Positions 39,801 through 51,400 of a stretch of DNA of 64,000 nt are shown one piece after another (position 1 is the stretch's first letter; every line of letters starts with the position of its first letter). This DNA is from Anticarsia gemmatalis (Eukaryota > Arthropoda > Insecta > Lepidoptera > Erebidae). The notes beneath the pieces are model-generated. The model saw only the letters and a list, made by a program, of their open reading frames with translations. It was not told the DNA's origin and searched no databases. The stretch covers positions 13,156,501-13,220,500 of the forward strand of contig NC_134757.1 in the NCBI RefSeq assembly GCF_050436995.1, written 5' to 3'. The position numbers were made by a program, and so were the translations under genes.

Positions 39801-42800
39801 TTTTATAACGCCTTAGGCTCCTTAGTAAGAAGTATAGTGGTTCTATAAGCGGCTACAGATCTCTTGTAGCGTCAAATAGGCCCATACTGTCCAGCTTATA
39901 GCTCGACATTGGATCTACAGTGGTCGTAAATAGTAATTATAATAGTACGTAGTATAGTAGTAATACAGAAGCGCTAAAATAAGATGAAGGTGGTATAATC
40001 GCGCTACAAGAGCTTTTTCGCAGCTTCGTGGCGCTTACCAGCTGTTGTACAGAGGTGGTTAGCGCCACGAGCGTTCGAAAAAGCTCTTGTAGCGCCTTTA
40101 CCTTATTTTAGCGCTACTGTGTAACGGTTATAAATGCTAACGCTCTAAATTAGTAATATAGTCGGTTTATTATGGTGTAAACTAAATATATTTTTTTAAA
40201 ATGAATCATCAGTGACAAATGAGGAGACATTTTATTTTTACGGATTGGATTATTAAAATAACAAGTAGTCTATCGCTTTTATTTCTTTGTGTACGTGATA
40301 TGAAAGTGCGAGTTCAAGTTTGCTGTCAATATATATGTATATTATCGTCAATATTTTCATGCGCCCTCAAAATATTCAGTTTTAAGTGCAAAAATTATAT
40401 AGATATGTGGATTTGGAAATTGTATTTTGAACATAAATAAGACTTTGAGGGTTACAGATAATTTAATTAGGGTTATAGGTAATAAAAAATGATTTTAATT
40501 ATGTTAACGTTACCAGGCTATAGATTTATATGATCTTCAAAAGATCGTAATAACCTCAAAAAATATGTTTACCAAATGCTATAATGGCGTCTCGATCAAG
40601 CAGCTCTCAGAGTTGGTTACATCTGCTCTAACTGTTTTGGTCGCACACCAGCATTTTACTCGTACTTTTAGGGGTCAGTCGTTGAATATTAAAATAGTTT
40701 GAAAATCTTTTTTATTTTATTTTATTTTATTTTATTTTATTTTATTTTATTTTATTTTATTTTATTTTATTTTATTTTATTTTATTTTATTTTATTTTAT
40801 TTTATTTTATTTTATTTTATTTTATTTTATTTTATTTTATTTTATTTTATTTTATTTTATTTTATTTTATTTTATTTTATTTTATTTTATTTTATTTTAT
40901 TTTATTTTATTTTATTTTATTTTATTTTATTTTATTTTATTTTATTTTATTTTATTTTATTTTATTTTATTTTATTTTATTTTATTTTATTTTATTTTAT
41001 TTTATTTTATTTTATTTTTTCTTTAAAAACAGTTGACAGACTGAACCACCACTGCACCTATGTAAATATATTATGATAATAATTTTAAGCTTTAGTATAA
41101 AGGTATATTACTCGGTTATAGCGCTTTAGGTGCTTAACATAATTTTGTAATCCCCATGGCTGTAAAAATGTTTCGAATGATACCTTATACATCTATTTGC
41201 CGTACAGAAGCCATATAAATATCTGATATAACGCTCAAGGCGCTAAAAGACCTACGCAACTCTTTTATAGATGAGTAATACACTAGCCCTAAAAAAATCT
41301 GTTATAGAACCTAAGGCATTACAAAAAGCTTATTTACGCTCTTGAGCGCTATAAGCGCAACGCATAACTCCGTTTAAACTCCTTTATCTCCTAAAGTCCC
41401 CTTATACAGTTAACGGTGTTATAGAAGATTCCATTAACTCAGTTATACTTCCCTAGGCTGTCTAGCGATGCAATTACATGCTCATATATCACTATAAGTC
41501 ATTAGTTTCCTACTAAACGGCTACTGTCCCGCCTAGCTGTTAAAGGGTTTTTTAAATAGCTAGTATACAACTTATAGAGAATTGTACAGCATTTGAACGA
41601 CTCTTATGCAACTATCAGGCTGTATAACGACTGTATAAGCAGCTTGTGTGCTAGTTGGGACGTGTACTGTTGTAACTAGAAGGTGTTTATAGGACACGCT
41701 TGCAGTTAATCTTGGGATCATTCACCGTGCGTTATTTATATTCATTATTAGTTTCTCGTGACGAACAGAATCTGGTCTCGCAAAAAAACTTATTTCGTCA
41801 GATATTTGTCTGAATGTTATTTGCCATTCAAAGCGCTATTCGGTAGCTCATTCACTATCTGCAGCAACATAAAAAAATCTTTTGAATGTAAAATTGACTC
41901 GCTACCAACAGTATGGTTCATATACATAGAGTTGCCCGAGGGCTCACTCATGCGGAATACTATTTAAACTCGTTCGGCTTGCGAGCTGAGCGCTTTTTCA
42001 AAATAACCTTCCTCCATAAATATACACTTAACCCTTTTGCGGCAAGAATAGATGTATTTATAAATATTCTGTAAAAATATCATCATGTTTCTATGATAAG
42101 TACGTGTTCATTGGCGAACGTGAGCAGGAAACAGCTCGAAACCTAAGTGTCAGCTGCATGCACCTGTGGATTATCCAAATCTTTATGATAATATGTAGAA
42201 GTATTTATATATTATTTCAAGTTCAACCGTACAAAAAGCTCATTTATAAACCTTAGCTACGCAATAACAGGATATTATACTATTTGACTCACACTGATAG
42301 AAAGGAAACAATTTTCTTTATCGTGTTATCAAGTCACAGTTTATGAACATAGTATGGTCGGCGCTGAGCGGCGGCCGTGACTCTCAGTGAGGCAATCTCG
42401 TAAACTATGTGTTATCTGTGCGATGACCTGCGCGATATACTCCTTGGATATACGACATGGAGCCTTCAATATCTGCACGAGTCGGCACACAGCCAAATGT
42501 TTCTATTGCCCTCTTAGGCTTGCTGCACACATATTCGGGTCGGCACGGTCGGTTCGTCAGTATTTATCAAACAACAAAACTGACCGAAGCTATTACTGCA
42601 CTTGTTCGGCTTGTACCGATAGGGTAGTTCCTTCGGACCATTCATTTTCATTCAAGCACAGCGATGTAGAGTCACATTTTCCCGAACGTTCGTCTACAGA
42701 TACTCGGTACTACCGCCCGGCTGCGCCGATTAATGCCGAAGAGAGTATGTGTGAAGCAGGCTTTTGACTCTATAACCGTACGCTTAGTAAAAGATGAGTA

Positions 42801-45378
42801 ACACAGTTTTAAATCAAATAAGGACTCGTGAAAATGGCCCCATGAACCGCATCGAAAACACTGCGATAGCTACTATGTTAAGGTCGCGCACTACGCATAT
42901 TTGCTCTATATAACGCACGGAGGTGTGCGACCTAAATTTTCTAACTCCGGGCAAGGTCTGAGAATTTTTTTAACAGAAATCTCAGAATCCCGACCCGGTA
43001 TTCGAAGCCGAGATCTCTTCCGCGGCAGTCGCATCCACTACCGACCGCGTCACACAGGCAGTCAATGCCTATGTAATATATTCGTGGAACCATGAATTAT
43101 TTAGACAATGACCTTCTATAACTGTATTTAACTGATCAAGATATTGGTATAACTGATTAATAAGTAACTCGACTAACAGTGAGAGCAAATGTTGTCTATA
43201 TCGAATGCAGCGACAATAGACAGGTGTCGGACATCCGTACTTGATTAGTGAGTGTGATGTCGCGTGCTCTCTCCGGTGCACGAGTGTCGCACACAATGTC
43301 CTCGCAACTCGTGTGTATGTCGGCGGTGTCCTCGCTCTCACGACGACAACGTGATCTCACCGCACCGTCGTGTCGTGCGTTGTGTGTGTGTTGTGTGTCT
43401 TGTGTGTTGTGTGTCGGACACTGGCTGCACGCTCGCTGCACACTCGGTGCACGGCCGCATGTGAAGTGAGCCGCACGTACTCGACGCTAACTCCAATTAG
43501 TTGTCACTCTGCCATACTTGGTTAACTGCATGAGAACCCTCGAGAGAGAGCTCGACAACGATACTGTGTTGTGTTCTCACTTAATCTATCACACCTATCT
43601 ATATTTAAGTACACATACATACATGACCTTATTTTTATTTATTGGTAAACCTGGTTCTTAACGTCCTTTATTTTTATTTTTTTTAAACACCTACTTCTTT
43701 CAATCTCTGCATCACCCTAAGGTAGACTGGTAGATAATGCCTTTGGTATTAAGTCCGCCTATATACACATGTATATGAAGTTTAAAATAAATAAATAAAT
43801 AAATAAATAAATATAGCTGTATATTCACACAAGTTGTTCAAATACTGTTGAACTCACCGATCGGAAAACGAATAGTGAGTTAAATTAAGCATAAATAGCG
43901 AAAATAAAGAAATACTTTTGTCTTTTGACAGTTTTTGTATCATCTCTTGCAAATTATCACAATTTGAAGTGCAGTTGTCAGTTTGAATCACGTCAACAAA
44001 CAAGGCGACCTTCCTAGCTCGCGATGTATATAAATAAAAAATAAATTTATTTAACCCATTAATCTCCCACTGCTGGGCAAGCGTCTCCTCTCGTAATGAG
44101 GGAGGAGTCAGGCCTTGAGTCCACCACGCTGGCCAAGTGCGGGTTGGGGACTTTGCATGCCCTCAATAAATGTATTCAACAAATTGTAGGTATGCAAGGT
44201 TTCATCACGATGTTTTCCTTCACCGTTGGAGCATATGATAATTATTTCTAATACACACATAACTTCGAAAAGTCATTGTTCTCAGGTTCGAACCTGTGAA
44301 CACTTGCGTGGGAGTTATCCACTTATACCACTCGGCTATAACGTACTGACATGTAACATTATTAGCAGGCACGCGTATGTTATAGTTGCGCTCTGCATCA
44401 TTGAGCCTGGTTGCTTGGCAAGATAACACATTTGTGCCCATTGTGTCGGTTTTATTGCACTTTTAACAATAATTTAGATTAAATATGGGTCGTAGCGCAG
44501 ATATACTTGACTCCATAACCACTAAACTAACAATATGTACGCTGATGGCTGTACCGAGTGTTGTAGTGTGAGGTAGTGTGCCACATTTTATGTTGACTGA
44601 CCTCAAACGAAACTAGAATTGAGTGCGGCATACTCTTACTCGTAATCATGTAGGTATATGATATTTTTAGTTGAACTCACAAAGGGTATTAAAATAACAT
44701 AAATCGTTACATTTTATTTTTACTCTTTATATTTATACTTCAATCACATTCAGTTGTAACAAACATTTATATGAACAACGCAGATGTTTAAGTTTCATGT
44801 TTGTACGATTAGCTTCACAAATAATTTTGCGTTTCAAGGAATCGACAATATCCTTTGTCAATGTTTGTCGATCAGTTATTTGAGTTCAGAACTGAAATAC
44901 AACATCCTGATCGTAAATGACTAGGCTCTCGATGCGAGCTCAATGTTATTGGTTTATTTATTTATTTATTTATTTAAACTTCTTATACATAAATTGTATA
45001 AAGGCGGACTTAATGCCAAAGGCATTTTCTTCCAGTCTACCTTGGGGTGATGCAGAGATTAAATGAAGTAGGTGCTTAAATAACAAAAGAGGAAAATTAA
45101 TTTGAGAAAGAGGTTTACAAATAAATAACAATGGTTCATGTGAGTGTACATAAATATGGATAAGTATATACATACATAATTATTAATAATGATAAAATAT
45201 TAAATACGAATAAATCAATATATTATCTAAATAGACGATATTAAAAACATACTATAAACTAAATATAATACTTATAAATATTATATTTAGTTTATAGTAT
45301 GTTTTTATATATATATATTATATATATATAAACTAAAAATAGTTTATAGTATGTTTTTATATATATATATTATATATA

Positions 45379-45409
<31 letters not shown>

Positions 45410-48400
45410 ATTCATAAATACAAACTATGATAAGTGTGAAGTTTCTGCAACTTGTTTTAACAAGAGATCCCGAACTTTGCTCTTAAACGTAAGACGGTTA
45501 GTGGACATCCTGATTTCAAGAGGGAGCGCGTTCCACAATAAGACAGATTGGACAGGAAAAGAAGAGTTGACAAACCCAGAAGTGTGTGAAGGGCAGAGAA
45601 GAAGAAGATTATTAGAGGAACGAAGGTTACGGTTGTGATTATCACACAGATATTGAAAGTAAGGAGTTAGGTAGGCTGGGGGAGTAGAAGAAGTAAGGAA
45701 AGAGAAGAGAGTCGTGAGTGCACGTAAATTACGTCGCTCACGAATGGGCAGCCACCTAAGCTGGGAGCGATATGTAGATATATGATCATACTTGCGGAGG
45801 TTGAAGATGAATCGAATGCAGTTGTTGAGAAGGCGGTCAAGTTTATTGAGGAGATCTGCATTCAGGTCGAAGTAACATACATCACCATAGTCAATCAGTG
45901 GAAAGATTAAGGTCTGCACAAGCATTGCTTTAGTCGTGGATGGGAGAAAGTTTTTGAGACGATACAGAGCCCGCAGTATACCAGTGACCCTCTTGCAAAC
46001 GTTAGATACTTGAGCAGTCCAGCTCAGAGTTGAGTCCAAGTAAAGGCCAAGATCTTTCACAGTAGGGGTCAGTTCTATTATTGAGCCATCAAATACTACC
46101 GGTGGTACTGATACGTGACCTAGCCTACTGATGCTGCGATGACTGCCTACGACTATAGCCTGACATTTGTCAGGGTTAACAGCCAACCCGAACTTCCTAG
46201 ACCAACACTTAATGTGCTCAAGGTCACTGTTGATCATGCCGACAACTGATGCTATCCCTTCCACTGTTCCTTGCGCGTAGAGTTGCAAGTCATCAGCGTA
46301 CAGATGATACGCACCCTGAAGATTTTCGGTTAGGAGATTGATGAAAATAGAAAACAATAACGGAGAGAGGATGCCGCCTTGTGGGACGCCAGAATCGAGT
46401 TCACGCCAGCTCGCTGATAAGTCACCGATGTGAACCGACTGTTGGCGTCCTTTAAGATATGAGGAAAACCAATTCAGTGCACCAGAAGATATATTCAGGT
46501 GACGAAGGATGGAAAGAAGGATATCATGACTGACGGTATTGAAGGCGTTCGAGAAATCAACCAAAGCCACCACGGTGACTTTAGTGTCCTCCATGCCCGC
46601 CCTTATATCGCCAGTCACTTTAAGGAGTGCGGATGTAGTGCTGTGACCTGGTCTGAACCCAGATTGAAGTGGGTTAAGCAGGTTGTTGTTTAACACAAAC
46701 TGTGTTAATTGCTTGTGCACACAGGCCTCAAGCACCTTGGAGAGGAAAGGGAGAATCAATAAGGGTCGGAAGTGAGCTGGACTCGATGGATTTGGGATTT
46801 TAGGTAACGGGATAATGTAGGCTTTGCGCCACAGAGAAGGGAAAGAACCGGAGGTAAGGGAGAAATTTATGATATGGGAAATGGCGGGGAGTAGGTGATC
46901 CAATACTGTGACGATCATATGACGACTGACGTCGTCAGCGCCTACTGCATTGGACTTAATTGAGAGGATTACCTTCTTAATATCTTCCGGTGTTACTGGG
47001 GCAAAACAGAAGGGATCATAGTTGTGTCGAGGTAAATTATTAACGGAACTGACAGTGTTGCACGTGGTTTGGTGATCTAAAGGTACGGTAGAAGTGAAAT
47101 GAATGTTAATGTCATCCAAACCAACCGTGCACTGTGGGACGTTACTTCGGTCTTTGCCGATACCCAGGGTCCCTAGGAACCTCCAGATATCGGCCGGGGA
47201 AGAGGAAGAAAGATTACTTAGAATGTGTCGGCGTTTAGCGTTGCGTACCATCTGATTGCATCGATTCCTTGCAACTTTGAACTGAACCCAGTTGTCGTCA
47301 CAGCGGTCCCTACGGAACTTTGCAAATGCCCTATCCCTACGTCTCATGGCAATGCGAACTCCCTCAGTCATCCAGGGAGCAGGCGGTCGTTTCCGTCTCA
47401 CTCTTCTGATTGGCGCGTGGACGTCATACAGCCTAGTGACAGCAGTGTTAAAAATTTCGATTTTATCGTCAATCGTAGGGGCTGACGTTAGCTGCTCCCA
47501 CTCGACGGCAGCAGCGTCCTTACACAATTTACCTACATCCATACGCCCAAAACAGCGCCTGTACAGAACCTTGGGAGGGGATTTGGGAGGTTTAAGGGTG
47601 TAGGACAGATATATTAGGTCGTGATGAGAGAAACCAGGAGCAGGGCATTGACCTAAAAATGAGACAAGGGTGGGAGCAGACGTGATCATTAGGTCCAACC
47701 AAGTATCATCGCCTTCGGTGTTGTGATGAGTGGCATTTAGTGGTAGGACATGTAGACTGGCGGACTCAATGATGTCTAGGAGTTTACAGGAACGGAGTGA
47801 GCTGGGAGAAAGGAGATTGGTGTTGAGATCGCCCATGATGATGTGATGTGAGTAAGCAGACCCTAAAGATTCCAGTACCAGTTCAATACTGGAGAAGTAA
47901 TCAATGGATGGGGGACAGTAAACAACGCCGAGAAGAATGTTGGCTCCTTTGACCCAAACCTCTAGGAAGAGAAATTCGGCGGAAGCGGAGTAGTTAGGAC
48001 AGGAGGAAGCTACAATATGGTAAGAGAGGTCACTTCTGAGATAGATAGCGACGCCACCCCCTCTCCTGTCTATCCGATCATTACGGATAAGAATGAATCC
48101 AGGGAGGGGTAAGAAGTTGAGGGTAGATGAGGTTTGAGCCACGTCTCTGAAATCAGGACGGCATGAACGTCAGCATCAGCGAATGCCTCCTGCAGGTCAT
48201 TATAATGGCTAGGGACGCTTTGCGCATTTATATGACATACGTTAAAGAGGTTTATACCAGAACTGTCAAAAGTCCGACGTACAAAGTCTCTATTTATTTT
48301 ATTCTACAAGAAGATTTTCAGTAGCCGTCAGATATTGCTTATGTGTCCCGTAAACGCCAACAGGCTTGAACTGTGATACGTAGAACTGAAACGGAAAACG

Positions 48401-51400
48401 GACTTGGGTAAAAGTTGGTACCTAAACTGAGGAAATTCCCCCAAAAACCGCTTCGGAAGAACAATCGTGATTTTATGCAAAGAAGAACTTTTATATTATT
48501 ATATGAACAAGCACGACTTTATTGTAGTGAAGAGCGACGTGTCGCGGCGACAGCTGAAGGCTGTACACGTGCCACGCGTGTCGACTGACACACAGTGACA
48601 ACCACGCGCGCGCAGTCTCACGCTGCACGCACTACCACCACCGCTCGCCAGCTCGCAACAATATTTACGAAGCGTTCAATTTACTCCCACGCGCCACGCT
48701 GACATTTACATGGGCCTTAATGTAATCAATATTAAGGACAATGTGTATTTAAATATTATATATATATTAATACGAAAATTCGTTAACGTCAAGAACATAC
48801 GTTAGATTGTTTTCTAAACCATGTAATTATTATTTTACAATCTATCTATATCTATACATTATATAAAATGAATTGCTGGTCGTTAGTCTCGCTAAAACTC
48901 GAGAACGGCTGGATCGATATGGCTAATTTTGGTCTCGAATTATTTGTGGAAGTTCAGAGAAGGTGATTAAAAATTATAATGCTCGGAATTAAATCAAAAC
49001 AAGAAAGTGTGAGCGGAGCTGCGCAGGTCCGCTAGATTTTATGTATATTATAAATAAATGTTAGTTCCATGTAACAGGGTGCGAGTCTATTGCTATATTA
49101 CGGGCATGTTACCAAATCCGAATGACTATCGAAACTAATTAAACAGGTATTAATTAGAAATTAAAAATAGCAGTGCGTAGCGTTGTGCGACCTGGGGATG
49201 GAACCCGGGACCCCGTGGGCAGCAGTCGGATACACATTACACTACTTACCGCACCATAGCGGCAGTCAACGCTTTCAAGACGTTTACTACGGAGTGAACC
49301 ACAACTTTCTCATAATCATAATTTTAAATCATTTTCCACTCGTAGTCTCAAGGAAATAATATGCAATCGTCTCGGCAAACTACAAAGCAGACTGATGCGA
49401 GACATTTACTAAGTACTTATAATATTATCGACGAGAATCGATTGGAATACTAATGCACGCAATTTTGCCTCACTGTAATATTATTACGTTACGATATCTG
49501 TGTTGTTGTTGCTTGTTGTGAATCGCGGCAAACATTTAAGTGGCTTTGGGAGTGCGCGAGGAACTCTTCACATAATTGAGAAAATATGTAATCCATCCGA
49601 CTCCGGCCCCGCCCTCCGCCACCTCACACCACGCGAGCCGAGTGTCAGTTTCTTGTCCGTACTAAACTGAGCATTATTTATACTTCACAAATAGCGGTCA
49701 GAATGTTAGCAGCCCCTACAACAGTATATAGCCGCGCGCCACACTCTACGTGTAATTTTAATTAATTATTATTAATTAAACAAGGTCGAGCGCGAGCCTC
49801 CACGAATTATAAGCTTCTTGTCGGTCGCGCGCCGCTGCTTTAATATATACCTGACATTTTTATCAACCTTCCCAGAAATTGGAATGGCGACCCAAAATTT
49901 CGGAACTTGTAAATTACTACTCCTAAACAAATCGGAAAATATTTGGTTCAAAATTCGGCGTTAATTTGAATTCGAGGGTATTTTTAATTAAAATCAGAAT
50001 GTTTCTTAGAAAGGTAGTAATTATCAGGGTACAAATAATTGCTTTGAGCCGTCGCGCGTCGCTGCGACGTAACACACTTCTCAAGAAATGTTTAACGAAT
50101 TCACTTAATCCAGTGGTCGGCGCTCGGCGGCGCTCGGCGAGACGCGGCGGACCCCGCACGGTGGCGGGTGCTCGCCGCTGGCCTACTTTCCGTCGGCGGA
50201 CGATGAGTTTTGCACCGCCGCACTCGGCGACTGTAATAGTTTTTCCAAGTTCCATAACGTGATAAATTCTGTCTCGTGTAGTGCACACTCCTTAACTTTT
50301 CCATTTCCCCTGTAACGTGTCTGGTTGGCGGCCGCAGAGGGGTCATATGTCGTTTCGCTAGCAATTTGTGTCGTAATGACGACTATCCTTGACTGTTACT
50401 TAGCGGTCGCGGTCTCTTAATGAGCGCGTCGCCTCGCGTCGCCTCGCGTCGCCTCACACAAAACGTACCGTCTCTAAACTATACTGTGTCGTGTCGTGAA
50501 TATCAGCGCGTTTCACCCGCCACTGCTTTCCAGGCATCGTATATCACGACAGGTTAAGCCACAGTTAGCTTTATTAAAATGTTTAAGGAACTAGATAATA
50601 TGTACGCAGCGAGGGATCAAGGATTAAGGTGTTTCATAGTTTACGGCACTCTGTCTAACGAGCACTTAGTGGTGGTGAGACCAAACTCCCGAGAAGTACT
50701 ATGAGGCGACCGATAATAAAGCTCTCTGCTTCTATCAGCTTGCAATTGAAGCATTTCACTCCATTTAAATACGTAATTTGTGTTGATACTTTCGTCTGTT
50801 GGTAATAACTCAACTCATTTGATAATTTAAATTACATGCTAAATGATATGCTGTATTGCAGTTTTTACACACACATTGTATTACTTATTGTTATTTATCT
50901 AAGAGAAACTTTCACACTATCTGTACAGATTTCTTAAACATAATTTATTGTACTTACAATATGTGCTATACGACTCAGCGGGTAAACACACTTAATACTA
51001 ACTTTGTGAAATGTGATACGTGTGTGAGTTTAACAGCAGTTGGTTGCGAACACTGAACTCAGTTGAGAACAGTGTAAGTGCACAATGCGCGATGCAGCGC
51101 GCCACCCACGCCGCGGTGACATGTAAACACGTTAGTGTTGAACACATGACGTCACATGACAACACATGACGTCACACGCAGCGCGCGTCACACTTCACCA
51201 TGTATCCAACATTGCAGTTTTGCTGCCGACTTAGCCAATATTAAATACTGTTATAACAATAGACACAATATACGACACGTCATGCTTATTAATCTTTGAA
51301 AAGCACAAGATGACAAGCTGCATATATAAATATAAGTAATCGTTTAGTTTGGCGCAAGATCTACAAGTACAAAGCAACAACAATGAATAGCATAGTCATT

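Larger units (their letters stand above)
39748..41659. mobile_element. Non-autonomous DNA element with perfect 18-bp terminal inverted repeats
   Basis: CCCAACTAGCACACAAGC at 39748-39765 is exactly the reverse complement of 41642-41659. Between them, subterminal zones on both sides are studded with short motifs of the type CTTATAG, GCTATAA and ATAACGC, as in DNA transposons with transposase-binding subterminal repeats. No transposase frame exists; the only long open frame is the (TTTTA) array. I could not find a matching target-site duplication: the left flank ends TCTAGGCAC and the right flank begins ACGTGTACT. The superfamily is therefore undecided. Confidence 0.7.
44953..48300 (-). mobile_element. 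LINE (CR1/Jockey-group non-LTR retrotransposon), 5'-truncated and frameshifted
   Basis: Reading right to left, the element starts within the endonuclease region near 48300. It continues through a 905-codon endonuclease/reverse transcriptase frame (stop just below 45425) and about 470 bp of 3' UTR. It ends in an (AAAT)n tail at 44953-44977. The UTR contains the TA-rich hairpin described separately. No gag-like ORF1 is seen, and the 5' boundary is a judgement from where translated similarity stops. Its orientation is antisense to the host gene. Confidence 0.85.

Noticed and set aside
40699..41076. 125-codon FILFY-repeat protein
   Set aside because: It is only the translation of the (TTTTA)61 array and open in every forward frame for arithmetic reasons.
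42387..42767. 126-codon ORF
   Set aside because: It covers the MITE-like element and its inverted termini, with no domain.
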